DNA of 64,000 bases from Saccharothrix algeriensis (GCF_016907655.1 NZ_JAFBCL010000001.1:3878001-3942000), one strand, 5' to 3'; shown: positions 28,368 through 38,657, counted from the stretch's first letter. Program-made: numbers and translations. The notes: generated by a model from the sequence alone, not told the origin.

Positions 28368-29387
28368 ATGACGCCTCCCGAGCACCCCGCTCCGACCCCG
28401 GAGGGAGAGCGGGAAACCGTTGCGGCGGAGGACGATCCCGCTCATTCGGTGACCCTGTCGGTGGCCGCCGTCGCCCGGCGGCTGGGTGTCGCGCCGGCCA
28501 CCCTGAGGACCTGGGACCGCCGGTACGGGCTGGGTCCCAGTGATCACACAACCGGGCGACATCGGAAGTACGCACCGCACGACGTGGCACGGCTGGAGCT
28601 GATGCAGCGGGCCCTGCTGCGGGGCGCGTCCAGCGCCGAGGCGGCCAAGTACGCGCTGGCCACGCCGGCGCCCCGGCCGCGGGTCGTGGTGCGGAGCCCC
28701 GCGCCGCCCGCCCTGACCGGCGGCGAGTTCGACACCGGGGCGCCGCCGGCGGGCGGGCGGGGCCTGAAGCTGCCGGGCGCGAGCAGGCTGGCGCGCGGCG
28801 TGGGGCGGGCGGCGCTGGCGATGGACTCGGCCGCCGTCCAGCTGCTGCTGGCCGACTCGATCGCGCAGGACGGCGTGGTCGCCACCTGGGACGACGTCGT
28901 CCGGCCGGTGCTGGCCGCGATCGCGTCCCGGTGGGAGCACTCCGGCGCGGGGGTGGAGGTGTCGCACCTGCTGGACGAGTGCGTGCTCGCCGCGATGATC
29001 CGCGCGACGCCGGTCGTGGCCGAGCCGCGCAACCACCGGCCGGTGCTGCTGGCGTGCATGCCGGAGGAGCGGCACAACCTGCCGCTCTACCCGCTGGCGG
29101 CGGTGCTGGCCGGTCGCGGCGTCGGCATCCGCCAGCTGGGCGCGGCCCTCCCGCTCGACGCGCTGTCCTCGGCCGTCCGGCGGACCGCGCCGGCGGCGGT
29201 CGTGCTGTGGGCGCAGCTGCCGCGCTACGCCGATCCGGGCGTGGTGTCGGCGCTGCCGCGCACGCGCCAGCAGGTGCGCGTGTTCGTGGGCGGGCCGGGC
29301 TGGGCGCGCGGGGTGGTGCCCTCGCCCGCCGAGCGGATCAACGACCTCGCCGAGGCGGCGGACGCCGTCGAACGGGCCGTCTGCTGA
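28368..29387 (+). CDS. MerR-type regulator with cobalamin-binding-like C-terminal domain
   Basis: A 339-residue protein. A MerR HTH lies at about residues 28-100 (VAAVARRLGVAPATLRTWDRRYG, shown in two parts: helix then wing). The C-terminal part resembles the B12-binding region of CarH/LitR photoreceptors: W189-x9-S199-H200 stands where CarH has Wx9EH, and E234-R-H236-N-L-P239 stands where the cobalamin proteins have (D/E)xHxxG. One residue of each motif is changed, so cobalamin binding is uncertain. ATG 28368 is preceded by an alternative GTG at 28365. It diverges from whiB3. Confidence 0.8.
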   Translation: MTPPEHPAPTPEGERETVAAEDDPAHSVTLSVAAVARRLGVAPATLRTWDRRYGLGPSDHTTGRHRKYAPHDVARLELMQRALLRGASSAEAAKYALATPAPRPRVVVRSPAPPALTGGEFDTGAPPAGGRGLKLPGASRLARGVGRAALAMDSAAVQLLLADSIAQDGVVATWDDVVRPVLAAIASRWEHSGAGVEVSHLLDECVLAAMIRATPVVAEPRNHRPVLLACMPEERHNLPLYPLAAVLAGRGVGIRQLGAALPLDALSSAVRRTAPAAVVLWAQLPRYADPGVVSALPRTRQQVRVFVGGPGWARGVVPSPAERINDLAEAADAVERAVC

Positions 29388-29408
29388 CCGGCGGCCCCCG
29401 GCGGGCCG

Positions 29409-29552
29409 GGTGGTCGGGCCGCCCCTGTGGGCCGGCGGCCCGTGGTCGGGCGGCCTCGTGACCGGGCGGCTCCGTGGTCGAGCGGCCTCGTGGTCCGGAG
29501 ACCCCGTGGTGGAGCGATCCCGTGGTCAGGCGGGTGGGTGGCAGGGCGGGTC
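29409..29552. repeat. 16-bp degenerate tandem array, about nine units
   Basis: Units close to CGTGGTCGGGCGGCCT recur exactly every 16 bases from 29409. The best six run 29441-29536, all starting CGTG; units before and after are weaker. The array lies between the MerR-type gene and the next gene and overlaps no supported coding region. Confidence 0.7.
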
Positions 29553-29610
29553 CGCGGTCCCGCCGCGGGTGACCGGGCCGGGCCCCGGCGGCCGGGCGGA
29601 CAATGGCCGG

Positions 29611-30522
29611 GTGGACCCACTGCGCGCCGCGGCGTTCGGCGACGACCCCGGGGCGGACGTGTGGCGGGCGGCGGCGTCCGACGACCCGCGGGAGCGCTGG
29701 CTGGCCGCCGTCGTGCTGGGCGGCCAGGGCCGGTACGCCGCCGCCGCGACGGCGCTGCACGCGCTCGTCCGGTCCGGCGACCGGGTGATCGCCTCGCTGG
29801 CCGCCTCCACCCTGGCCTCCCACCGCCGCCAGCTCGGCGGCCACGCCGCCGCCCGCCGGCTCGACGCGCTGGCCCTCGCGACGGCCCCCGCGGACCACCC
29901 GCGGGCGGCGACCGACCGCGACGGCGTCGACGCGGCCGGCGCCAGGGCCGACGCGCTGCTCGGCCTCGCCGCCGACGCCGTGGGCCTCGGGCGGCCGGCG
30001 GTGGCCCGGCGGCTGCTGGCCGCGGTCGAGCCGCGCGGCTGGCGCGCCGCCGTCCGCCGGCACTGGGTGGCCGCCGAGGTCGAACTCGCGAGCGGTCACG
30101 CTGAGCGAGCGGTGGGGCCGGCCGAGTCGGCCGTCCGGCTCGCCGGGGCCGCCGGCGCGGTGCGGCACGTCCTCAAGTCCCGGCTCGTCCTGGGGACCGC
30201 GTTGGTGGTGTGGGGGACACCCGAAAGCGTCCGCCGGGGCGCTCGACTGCTCGACTGTGACCTAAATCACACTGACCGCCACGGGCTCGTCTCGTTGTCC
30301 TGGCCGACGGCTCTCGTGCTCCTGACCAGCCCCGTAGACCGCAATCCTGCGGACAGCGGAAGACTGGGGAAACTCGTCACCAACGCTCTGAGCTGCGCGT
30401 TACGCAGAGCTGATCCGATCAGCCGACGAATCGCGGCCCACTCCCCGTGGATCCCGACGGCGCTGCTCCGTTCCGGGGAACCCCCGAACGCAGACCCCCG
30501 GACGAACTTCTTGACGGATTAA
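29611..30522 (+). CDS. Conserved actinobacterial protein of unknown function (Rv3415c-like position)
   Basis: A 303-residue soluble protein with Ala/Leu/Arg-rich helical pairs over residues 10-210, suggestive of TPR-like repeats; no catalytic motif is seen. The last 90 residues are less Ala-rich. By position, between whiB3 and sigD, it matches Rv3415c of M. tuberculosis as I remember it, which suggests a conserved but undefined role near these regulators. I chose GTG 29611 because the upstream frame runs through the 16-bp repeat array. Confidence 0.7.
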   Translation: MDPLRAAAFGDDPGADVWRAAASDDPRERWLAAVVLGGQGRYAAAATALHALVRSGDRVIASLAASTLASHRRQLGGHAAARRLDALALATAPADHPRAATDRDGVDAAGARADALLGLAADAVGLGRPAVARRLLAAVEPRGWRAAVRRHWVAAEVELASGHAERAVGPAESAVRLAGAAGAVRHVLKSRLVLGTALVVWGTPESVRRGARLLDCDLNHTDRHGLVSLSWPTALVLLTSPVDRNPADSGRLGKLVTNALSCALRRADPISRRIAAHSPWIPTALLRSGEPPNADPRTNFLTD

Positions 30523-30535
30523 GCACCGGATCGTG

Positions 30536-30566
30536 TCAAGGTTCTGCCCCTAGCGTCCGATAGGGG
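30536..30566 (+). promoter_or_regulatory. Possible WhiG-like promoter and palindrome before bldM
   Basis: TCAA (30536-30539) and TCCGATAG (30556-30563), 16 bases apart, resemble the FliA/WhiG-type promoter TAAA-N15-GCCGATAA. CCCCTA (30547-30552) and TAGGGG (30561-30566) form a perfect inverted repeat over the -10 region and could be an operator. Both are tentative. Confidence 0.3.
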
Positions 30567-30602
30567 AAGTGGAACGTCACTCGGCTGCAGGAAGGAGTCC
30601 CC

Positions 30603-31199
30603 GTGACCACGGTCCTTATTTGCGACGACCGGCGCAGTGTGCGGGAGGGTCTCACCCGCGTGATGTCGGCTGTCCCAGGGGTTAGCCGCATCGACTGCGT
30701 AGCGCACGGTGACGAGTTGTTGGCTCGCTTCTCCAGGCAGCCGGTCGACGTGGTGCTGGTGGGAACCCAGCGCGCCGTCCCGACCGGGGTCGAAGCGACC
30801 CGGCGACTCGTCTCGGCGAACCCGCAGGCAAACGTCATCGTGTTCGGGGCGCCGGACGACGCGGGCAGCATCGCCGCCGCGATCGCCGGCGGCGCCCGGG
30901 GCTACCTCCGCTGGGACGCCTCGCGCCCCGAGCTGGTGGCCGCGCTCGCGCACACGCTGGCGAGCACCTCGGTGCCGGCGCCGCGCCAGCCGTCGGACCC
31001 GGGGGTCCAGCTCACCGAGCGGGAGCTCCAGGTGCTGCGCGGGATGAGCCAGGGCAAGAGCAACGGGCAGATCGGGCGCGAGCTCTACCTGTCCGAGGAC
31101 ACCGTCAAGACCCACGCCCGCCGGCTGTTCCGCAAGCTCGGCGTGCGCGACCGCGCCCAGGCCGTGGCACACGGCTTCCGGCGCGGCCTCGTGTCGTAG
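30603..31199 (+). CDS. bldM: BldM-like atypical response regulator
   Basis: A 198-residue orphan response regulator with a LuxR/FixJ-type HTH. The C-terminal segment from GMSQGKSN to the end is nearly identical in pattern to Streptomyces BldM (SNxxIGREL, LSEDTVKTHARRLF, DRAQAVAHGFR), and bldM next to sigD and guaB is the Streptomyces order. In the receiver domain D8 and D9 remain, but the phospho-acceptor position is G54, and the conserved Lys region reads GYLRWDAS. Phosphorylation is therefore impossible at the usual site. GTG start after an excellent AGGAAGGAG site. Confidence 0.9.
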   Translation: MTTVLICDDRRSVREGLTRVMSAVPGVSRIDCVAHGDELLARFSRQPVDVVLVGTQRAVPTGVEATRRLVSANPQANVIVFGAPDDAGSIAAAIAGGARGYLRWDASRPELVAALAHTLASTSVPAPRQPSDPGVQLTERELQVLRGMSQGKSNGQIGRELYLSEDTVKTHARRLFRKLGVRDRAQAVAHGFRRGLVS

Positions 31200-31240
31200 G
31201 GCCGGTCGCGAGGACCCGGCCGGTACTCCTTCCCCCCGGT

Positions 31241-31270
31241 CAGCCCGGTGACGAACCCGTCGCCGGGCTG
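31241..31270 (+). terminator. Hairpin after bldM
   Basis: CAGCCCGG (31241-31248) and CCGGGCTG (31263-31270) form an 8-bp stem with a 14-base loop that itself can pair GAC with GTC. A second, stronger terminator follows at 31304. Confidence 0.5.
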
Positions 31271-31303
31271 GTTCGCTGTCCTGGGCGTGTCGGCACGTCG
31301 CGG

Positions 31304-31323
31304 GGGGTCTTTGGACCCCTTTT
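31304..31323 (+). terminator. Canonical rho-independent terminator between bldM and sigD
   Basis: GGGGTC (31304-31309), a TTTG loop, GACCCC (31314-31319) and a run of four T. This is the only hairpin in the window with a clear T run; it separates bldM from sigD. Confidence 0.75.
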
Positions 31324-31438
31324 GCCGGCGACCGGGCCGCGGACCGGTACGGTAAGTGTCACCGGTACGAGCGACATCGGTCGTTTCGTGCCGTCGTTGT
31401 CGGTACGCCTACTCGTAACACCAGGGCTGTTGTCTGCG

Positions 31439-32011
31439 ATGACCAACTTGGGGGACGGACTGGACGCCGAAGTGGGCGCGGCCGTCGAGGGCGACCGCCA
31501 CGCGATCGAGCGGCTGCTGGCATCCATTCGTCCCTTGGTGGTGCGGTACTGCCGCGCCCGAGTCGGAAGGCAGGAGAGATCTTTCGCTTCGGCGGACGAC
31601 GTGGCCCAGGAGGTGTGTCTCGCGGTGCTGACGGCCCTGCCCAGCTATCGCGACCAGGGTCGGCCGTTCTTGGCGTTCGTCTACGGGATCGCAGCGCACA
31701 AGGTCGCCGACGCCCATCGCTCAGCCGCCCGGAACCGGTCCGAACCGGTGCCGGAGGTGCCGGACGCCCCCGAGACGGAGGCGGGTCCCGAGCAGCGCGC
31801 GATGCAGGGCGAGCTGTCCGGGCGGATGGCCCAGCTGCTGAAGGTGCTGCCGGAGAAGCAGCGGGAGATCCTGCTGCTCCGGGTGGTCGTCGGCCTCTCG
31901 GCCGAGGAGACCGCCGACGCGGTCGGCTCCACGCCGGGCGCGGTGCGGGTGGCGCAGCACCGGGCCCTCGCCCGCCTCCGCAAGACGTTGGCAGCGGAGG
32001 AGGTGGTCTGA
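31439..32011 (+). CDS. sigD: ECF-type RNA polymerase sigma factor SigD
   Basis: A 190-residue sigma-70 family factor. Region 2 (about 20-90) includes SADDVAQEVCLAVLTALPSYRDQG and YGIAAHKVADAHR; region 4 (about 125-180) includes LPEKQREILLLRVV and GSTPGAVRVAQHRAL. The wording matches M. tuberculosis SigD strongly, and its anti-sigma gene rsdA follows without a gap. ATG 31439 is chosen because the homologous start is MTxxGxxLD. GTAACA at about 31415 may be part of an autoregulated promoter, but its spacing to the start codon is awkward. Confidence 0.93.
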   Translation: MTNLGDGLDAEVGAAVEGDRHAIERLLASIRPLVVRYCRARVGRQERSFASADDVAQEVCLAVLTALPSYRDQGRPFLAFVYGIAAHKVADAHRSAARNRSEPVPEVPDAPETEAGPEQRAMQGELSGRMAQLLKVLPEKQREILLLRVVVGLSAEETADAVGSTPGAVRVAQHRALARLRKTLAAEEVV

Positions 32012-32929
32012 GTGGCCGACCAGCACGGGAAGGGCGATGGAGAAGTCGTGCGCGGACGAGACGAGAGAACCCCGCTCGCGTCGGACGACCCCCCGGTGGA
32101 GCCCGGCGACGACCTCGCGGGCATCCGGGCCGATGACGCGCTGCTGGACGCGCTCGGCGGGCGCGGCCGGACCGACGACGTCCTGGTCGACGACGAGCTG
32201 AACGCGCTGCTGCTCGCCTGGCGGCGCGAGGTGGACAGCCGCCCGATGGGTGAGCTGGTCGACACCGACACCGCCGTGGCGACGATCGCCGCGGCCCGCC
32301 CGCAGCCGCGCCGGCACCGGTTCCTGATCCCCCTCGCGAGCGCCGCCGCCGTGCTGGCGATCGCGTTCACCGGGGTCAGCCTGGTCGCCCGCGACGCCCG
32401 GCCGGGCGACGCGCTGTGGGGCCTGACGAGGGTCCTGTACTCCGACCACGCGCGGTCGATCGAGGCCGCCGTGACGGTCCGCACCGACCTGCAGACCGCC
32501 CGCGCCGCGCTGCGCGACGGCCGGTACGGCGACGCCCGCGACCTGCTGCACCGGGCGGGCGAGGCGCTGCCCGCCATCTCGGCCGACGACGGCAAGGACG
32601 ACCTGCGGCAGGAGCACGAGTGGCTGGTGCGCGAGCTGACCAGCACCACGCCGCCGCCGTCGTCGAACACGCCGTCCAGCCACACGCCGTCCTCGTCGCC
32701 GCTCCTGCTGCCGACGACGACCGCGCCGCGGGCGACGACCGCGCCCCCGACCACCACGGCGCCGAGGACGACCGCCGCGCCGACCACGACGACGGTGGCG
32801 ACGGTCCCGACCACGGGCGGCACCGCCGTGCCGCCGGTGCAGCCGAGCGGCGAACCGCCCGCCGGTGAGACGCGCGGCGAGCAGCCGAGCCCGAACGACG
32901 GCACGAACGCCGAGCCGTCCGCCAACTGA
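32012..32929 (+). CDS. rsdA: Anti-sigma-D factor RsdA
   Basis: A 305-residue membrane anti-sigma factor that holds SigD inactive until released, in mycobacteria by proteolysis. The sigma-binding region is about residues 36-78, with DDALLDALGG and DDELNALLLAWR as in RsdA. A single transmembrane segment lies at 104-126, followed by ARDARPGDALWGL, the conserved RsdA sequence, and a Thr/Pro-rich extracellular tail. The GTG start abuts the sigD stop with no gap, so the two are made together. Confidence 0.92.
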   Translation: MADQHGKGDGEVVRGRDERTPLASDDPPVEPGDDLAGIRADDALLDALGGRGRTDDVLVDDELNALLLAWRREVDSRPMGELVDTDTAVATIAAARPQPRRHRFLIPLASAAAVLAIAFTGVSLVARDARPGDALWGLTRVLYSDHARSIEAAVTVRTDLQTARAALRDGRYGDARDLLHRAGEALPAISADDGKDDLRQEHEWLVRELTSTTPPPSSNTPSSHTPSSSPLLLPTTTAPRATTAPPTTTAPRTTAAPTTTTVATVPTTGGTAVPPVQPSGEPPAGETRGEQPSPNDGTNAEPSAN

Positions 32930-32940
32930 GAGCCACCGCC

Positions 32941-32975
32941 CGCTGCCCGCTCCTCGCCACGGGGGGCGGGCAGCG
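32941..32975. terminator. Terminator after rsdA
   Basis: Perfect 10-base arms (32941-32950 and 32966-32975) with a 15-base loop, 11 bases after the rsdA stop, facing the convergent DUF5319 gene. Confidence 0.65.
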
Positions 32976-33121
32976 CGCTGCGACGGGGGGCCGGGCGCCG
33001 TGCGGGTCCGGGGCGCCCGTGCGCGGGCCCGGGGCGGTGCGCTGACCGGGCGCGCCGGGCCGGGGCCGTGGGATCGGTCACGCCGGGGCCGAGGGGTTCG
33101 TCACAGCCCCCGCCGGACCGG

Positions 33122-35153
<2,032 letters not shown>

Positions 35154-35198
35154 GCTAGGGTCCTCTGGTTCCGCTAGCTCCACGAGAGGACGACAAAG

Positions 35199-36332
35199 GT
35201 GCGCGATCTGGTCGAGATCGGCATGGGCCGGACCGCGAGGCGGGCCTACGAGCTGGACGACGTGGAGATCATCCCCTCCCGCAGGACCCGCTCGTCCAAG
35301 GACGTCTCGACGGCGTGGCAGATCGACGCCTACCGGTTCGAGATCCCGCTGATCACCCACCCGACCGACGCGATCGTGTCGCCGGGCACGGCGGTGGCGA
35401 TCGGCGAGCTGGGCGGTCTGGGCGTGCTCAACGCCGAGGGCCTGTGGGCGCGCCACACCGACGTGGACGACGCCCTGTTCCGGCTGGTGCAGTCGGTGGA
35501 GGACACCGACGACCCGGCCGCGCCGGTGAAGGTGCTCCAGGAGCTGCACGCCGCGCCGGTCCGGCTGGACCTGATCGCCGAGGCGATCAAGCAGGTGCGC
35601 GAGTCGGGCGTGACGGTGGCGGTGCGGGTGAGCCCGCAGCGGGCCGCCGAGTTGACGCCGGACCTGCTCGCGGCGGGCGTGGAGGTGCTGGTCGTGCAGG
35701 GCACGATCATCTCCGCCGAGCACGTCTCGCGCGACGGCGAGCCGCTGAACCTCAAGTCGTTCATCGCCGACCTGGACATCCCGGTCATCGCGGGCGGCGT
35801 CGGCGACTACCGGACGGCCATGCACCTGATGCGCACCGGCGCGGCGGGCGTGATCGTCGGCTACGGCTACACGCCGGGCGTCACGACCACGGACTCGGTG
35901 CTGGGCATCGGCGTGCCGATGGCGACGGCGATCGCGGACGCGGCGGCGGCCCGGCGCGACTACCTGGACGAGACCGGTGGCCGGTACGTGCACGTCATCG
36001 CCGACGGCGGCGTGCTGACCAGCGGCGACGTGGCCAAGTCGATCGCCTGCGGCGCGGACGCGGTGATGCTGGGCGAACCGCTCGCGGCGGCGGCCGAGGC
36101 GCCCGGCCAGGGGCTGTACTGGACGGCGTCGTCGGCGCACCCGTCGGTGCCGCGCAGCCACGTGTCGACCGGGGTGGACCAGGTGATGGACCTGCGCAGC
36201 CTGCTGTTCGGGCCGTCGGTCGACCCGCGCGGCGTGACCAACCTGTTCGGCGCGCTGCGCCGGGCGATGGCCAAGACCGGCTACTCGGACATCAAGGAGT
36301 TCCAGAAGGTCGGCCTGACCGTCCGGGGCTGA
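35199..36332 (+). CDS. guaB3: IMP dehydrogenase family protein GuaB3
   Basis: A 377-residue IMPDH/GMP reductase-family barrel without CBS domains, found beside guaB2 in actinobacteria. Where guaB2 has the catalytic GSICTTR loop, this protein reads YGYTPGVTTTDSV, so the catalytic cysteine is absent. The GGVGDYRTAMHLM and GGVLTSGDVAKSI phosphate-binding segments are intact. It cannot be a normal IMP dehydrogenase; a role in purine salvage or regulation is possible. The GTG start follows a GAGAGGA site. Confidence 0.9.
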   Translation: MRDLVEIGMGRTARRAYELDDVEIIPSRRTRSSKDVSTAWQIDAYRFEIPLITHPTDAIVSPGTAVAIGELGGLGVLNAEGLWARHTDVDDALFRLVQSVEDTDDPAAPVKVLQELHAAPVRLDLIAEAIKQVRESGVTVAVRVSPQRAAELTPDLLAAGVEVLVVQGTIISAEHVSRDGEPLNLKSFIADLDIPVIAGGVGDYRTAMHLMRTGAAGVIVGYGYTPGVTTTDSVLGIGVPMATAIADAAAARRDYLDETGGRYVHVIADGGVLTSGDVAKSIACGADAVMLGEPLAAAAEAPGQGLYWTASSAHPSVPRSHVSTGVDQVMDLRSLLFGPSVDPRGVTNLFGALRRAMAKTGYSDIKEFQKVGLTVRG

Positions 36333-36356
36333 CCCGGCCGCGGGGCCCGCGCCTCC

Positions 36357-36398
36357 GAGGAGCCCCCACCGCGGCCCCGGCCCCGGTGGGGGCTCCTC
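36357..36398 (+). terminator. Terminator after guaB3
   Basis: Perfect 15-base arms (36357-36371 and 36384-36398) with a 12-base loop, 24 bases after the stop. Confidence 0.75.
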
Positions 36399-36461
36399 CG
36401 CGCGCGGGTCCGGACCGATGAGGACTGGCTGTTACTCGAAGTCACCCCTACTGTCGCACGC

Positions 36462-38222
36462 ATGGGTGGACTCGCCGGTGACGGGACCGATTACGACGTC
36501 GTCGTCGTGGGGTCGGGCTTCGGCGGCAGCGTCGCGGCCCTCCGCCTCACCGAGAAGGGCTACCGCGTCGCGGTGATCGAGGCGGGCCGGCGGTTCGCCG
36601 ACCACGAGTTCGCCCGGACGTCCTGGGACCTGCGCCGCTACCTGTGGGCGCCGGCCCTGGGCTGCTACGGCATCCAGCGCATCCACGCCCTGCGCGACGT
36701 CGTGGTCCTGGCCGGCGCCGGTGTCGGCGGCGGGTCGCTGGTGTACGCGAACACCCTCTACCGGCCGCTCAAGCCGTTCTACGACGACCGCCAGTGGGCG
36801 CACATCACCGACTGGGAGGGCGAGCTGGCCCCGTTCCACGACCAGGCCGCGCGGATGCTGGGCGTGGTGGAGAACCCGACCACCACGCCGTCCGACGAGG
36901 TCATGCGGCGGGTCGCCGAGGACATGGGCGTGGCCGACAGCTTCCACCCGACACCGGTCGGCGTGTACTTCGGCGAACCGGGCCGGAGCGCCGAGGACCC
37001 GTACTTCGGCGGCGTCGGCCCGAGCCGCACGGGGTGCGTGGAGTGCGGCGGGTGCATGACGGGCTGCCGCGTGGGCGCGAAGAACACCTTGGTGAAGAAC
37101 TACCTGCACCTCGCCGAGCGCAACGGCGCGGAAGTCCTGCCGCTCACCACGGTCACCGCCCTCCGGCAGGAGGCGGGCGGCGCCTGGTCGGTCGACACCC
37201 GCCGCACCGGCGGCAGGCCGCGCGGGGGCCGCCGCACGATCACCGCCGGCCAGGTCGTGCTGGCGGCGGGCACCTGGGGCACGCAGCAACTGCTGCACCG
37301 GATGAAGGCCGAGGGGGTGCTGCCCCGGCTGTCGGCGCGGCTCGGCGAGCTGACGAGGACCAACTCGGAGTCGATCATCGGCGCGAGCCGCCCCGAGGTC
37401 GACGCGAGCCGCGACTTCAGCCGGGGCGTGGCCATCACGTCGTCCATCCACCCCGACGAGCGCACCCACATCGAGCCGGTCCGCTACGGCCGGGGCAGCA
37501 ACGCCATGGGCCTGCTCCAGACGCTGGCCACGGACGGCGCGAAGAGCACGCCCCGCCTGCTGCAGTTCCTCGTGCAGGCGGTGCTGCACCCGGTGCGCTT
37601 CGCGCGGCTGCTGTCGGTGCGCCGCTGGAGCGAGCGGACGGTGATCCTGCTGGTGATGCAGAGCCTGGACAACTCGATCACCACGTACAGCCGGAAGGGG
37701 CTGTTCGGCCGCAGGCTGGCCTCGAAGCAGGGGCACGGCGAACCGAACCCGGCGTTCATCCCGGCGGGCCACGAGGCCAACCGGCTGGCGGCCGAGCACA
37801 TCGGCGGCGTCGCGGGCGGCACGTGGGGCGAGCTGTTCGACATCCCGCTCACCGCGCACTTCATCGGCGGGTGCGTGATCGGCTCGGACGCCGCCACGGG
37901 TGTGATCGACCCGTACCACCGGGTCCACGGGTACCCCGGGCTGTCGGTGGTGGACGGGTCGGCGATCTCGGCGAACCCGGGCGTGAACCCCTCGCTGACC
38001 ATCGCGGCGCAGGCGGAGCGGGCGTTCTCGCTGTGGCCGAACAAGGGGGAGGCGGACCAGCGGCCGGCTCAGGGGGAGGGGTACCGGCGGCTCCCGGCGG
38101 TGCACCCGGTGAAACCGGTCGTGCCGGCGTCCGCCCCGGGCGCGCTGCGCCTGCCGGTCGTGGAGGTGCGGGGCGCGCGGGGCGGGGCCGGCGGAGCGGC
38201 GGGCACGACGCGCTGCCCTTGA
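36462..38222 (+). CDS. choD: GMC-type flavin oxidoreductase (ChoD-like cholesterol oxidase homologue)
   Basis: A 586-residue FAD-dependent oxidoreductase. The FAD-binding Rossmann motif VGSGFGGSVAALRL is near residue 18, AGAGVGGGSLVYANTL near 90, and the C-terminal GMC signature is in PGVNPSLTIAAQAER. A Cys cluster, CVECGGCMTGC, lies near residue 195 and is typical of this branch. It follows guaB3 as choD (Rv3409c) does in M. tuberculosis. Oxidation of a sterol or other alcohol is inferred; the substrate is unknown. No signal peptide. Confidence 0.82.
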   Translation: MGGLAGDGTDYDVVVVGSGFGGSVAALRLTEKGYRVAVIEAGRRFADHEFARTSWDLRRYLWAPALGCYGIQRIHALRDVVVLAGAGVGGGSLVYANTLYRPLKPFYDDRQWAHITDWEGELAPFHDQAARMLGVVENPTTTPSDEVMRRVAEDMGVADSFHPTPVGVYFGEPGRSAEDPYFGGVGPSRTGCVECGGCMTGCRVGAKNTLVKNYLHLAERNGAEVLPLTTVTALRQEAGGAWSVDTRRTGGRPRGGRRTITAGQVVLAAGTWGTQQLLHRMKAEGVLPRLSARLGELTRTNSESIIGASRPEVDASRDFSRGVAITSSIHPDERTHIEPVRYGRGSNAMGLLQTLATDGAKSTPRLLQFLVQAVLHPVRFARLLSVRRWSERTVILLVMQSLDNSITTYSRKGLFGRRLASKQGHGEPNPAFIPAGHEANRLAAEHIGGVAGGTWGELFDIPLTAHFIGGCVIGSDAATGVIDPYHRVHGYPGLSVVDGSAISANPGVNPSLTIAAQAERAFSLWPNKGEADQRPAQGEGYRRLPAVHPVKPVVPASAPGALRLPVVEVRGARGGAGGAAGTTRCP

Positions 38223-38332
38223 TGGTCGTGCGCGCCCGAAATGCTTTTGCGCCTTGTGCCGAGCCGGCTATTCGGCCGCGTACTGCGCTTCTCACGAAGC
38301 GGCGCCGCACCTCGTGCACACACCGGTCGCTT

Positions 38333-38464
38333 CGTGTTCTCCTCCCCGTACGGCCTGGGCGCAGCCCGATCAGATTCGCTCGGGGGTGTCAAGCACGCTT
38401 TACCGCTTGACACCCCCGAGCGAATCTGATTGCCTTCGGCAGGCCGTGCGGGGAGGGGAACACG
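38333..38464. repeat. Nested palindrome 1
   Basis: Outer arms of 25 bases (38333-38357 and 38440-38464) pair with two G-T wobbles only. Inside, perfect 26-base arms (38369-38394 and 38405-38430) surround a 10-base loop, ACGCTTTACC. The apical stem contains GGGGGTGTCAAGC and its complement. As RNA this would be a very stable two-part hairpin of 132 bases. Confidence 0.92.
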
Positions 38465-38657
38465 ACCGCTCTTTCTTTTCCTCCTCCTTGGGGGCCTCTC
38501 GGCCGCTCTTCTTACCTGTGTTGCGCACCGATCTGGGTGAGAATCGGTGCGGTACGGATCTGATTGGTGCGGTAGAGCATGAGGCTGAAGGGATTAAAAG
38601 AGTCCTCGCCGGACAGGCAGGCCGCCAAGGAGGAGGAAGAGCAAGAGCGGTCGTGTT
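38459..38657. repeat. 39-base inverted arms joining the two palindromes
   Basis: 38459-38497 and the reverse complement of 38619-38657 agree at 36 of 39 positions (AACACGACCGCTCTT start, then T/C-rich). The arms overlap the outer ends of both palindromes, so the whole locus 38333-38776 has approximate dyad symmetry around a centre near 38558. Confidence 0.85.
38524..38551. repeat. Central small hairpin of the palindromic locus
   Basis: CGCACCGAT (38524-38532) and ATCGGTGCG (38543-38551) form a perfect 9-bp stem with a 10-base loop in the spacer between the two large palindromes. Confidence 0.6.

Noticed and set aside
29409..29568. CRISPR array
   Set aside because: The 16-base units are contiguous and degenerate with no spacers, and no cas gene is near.
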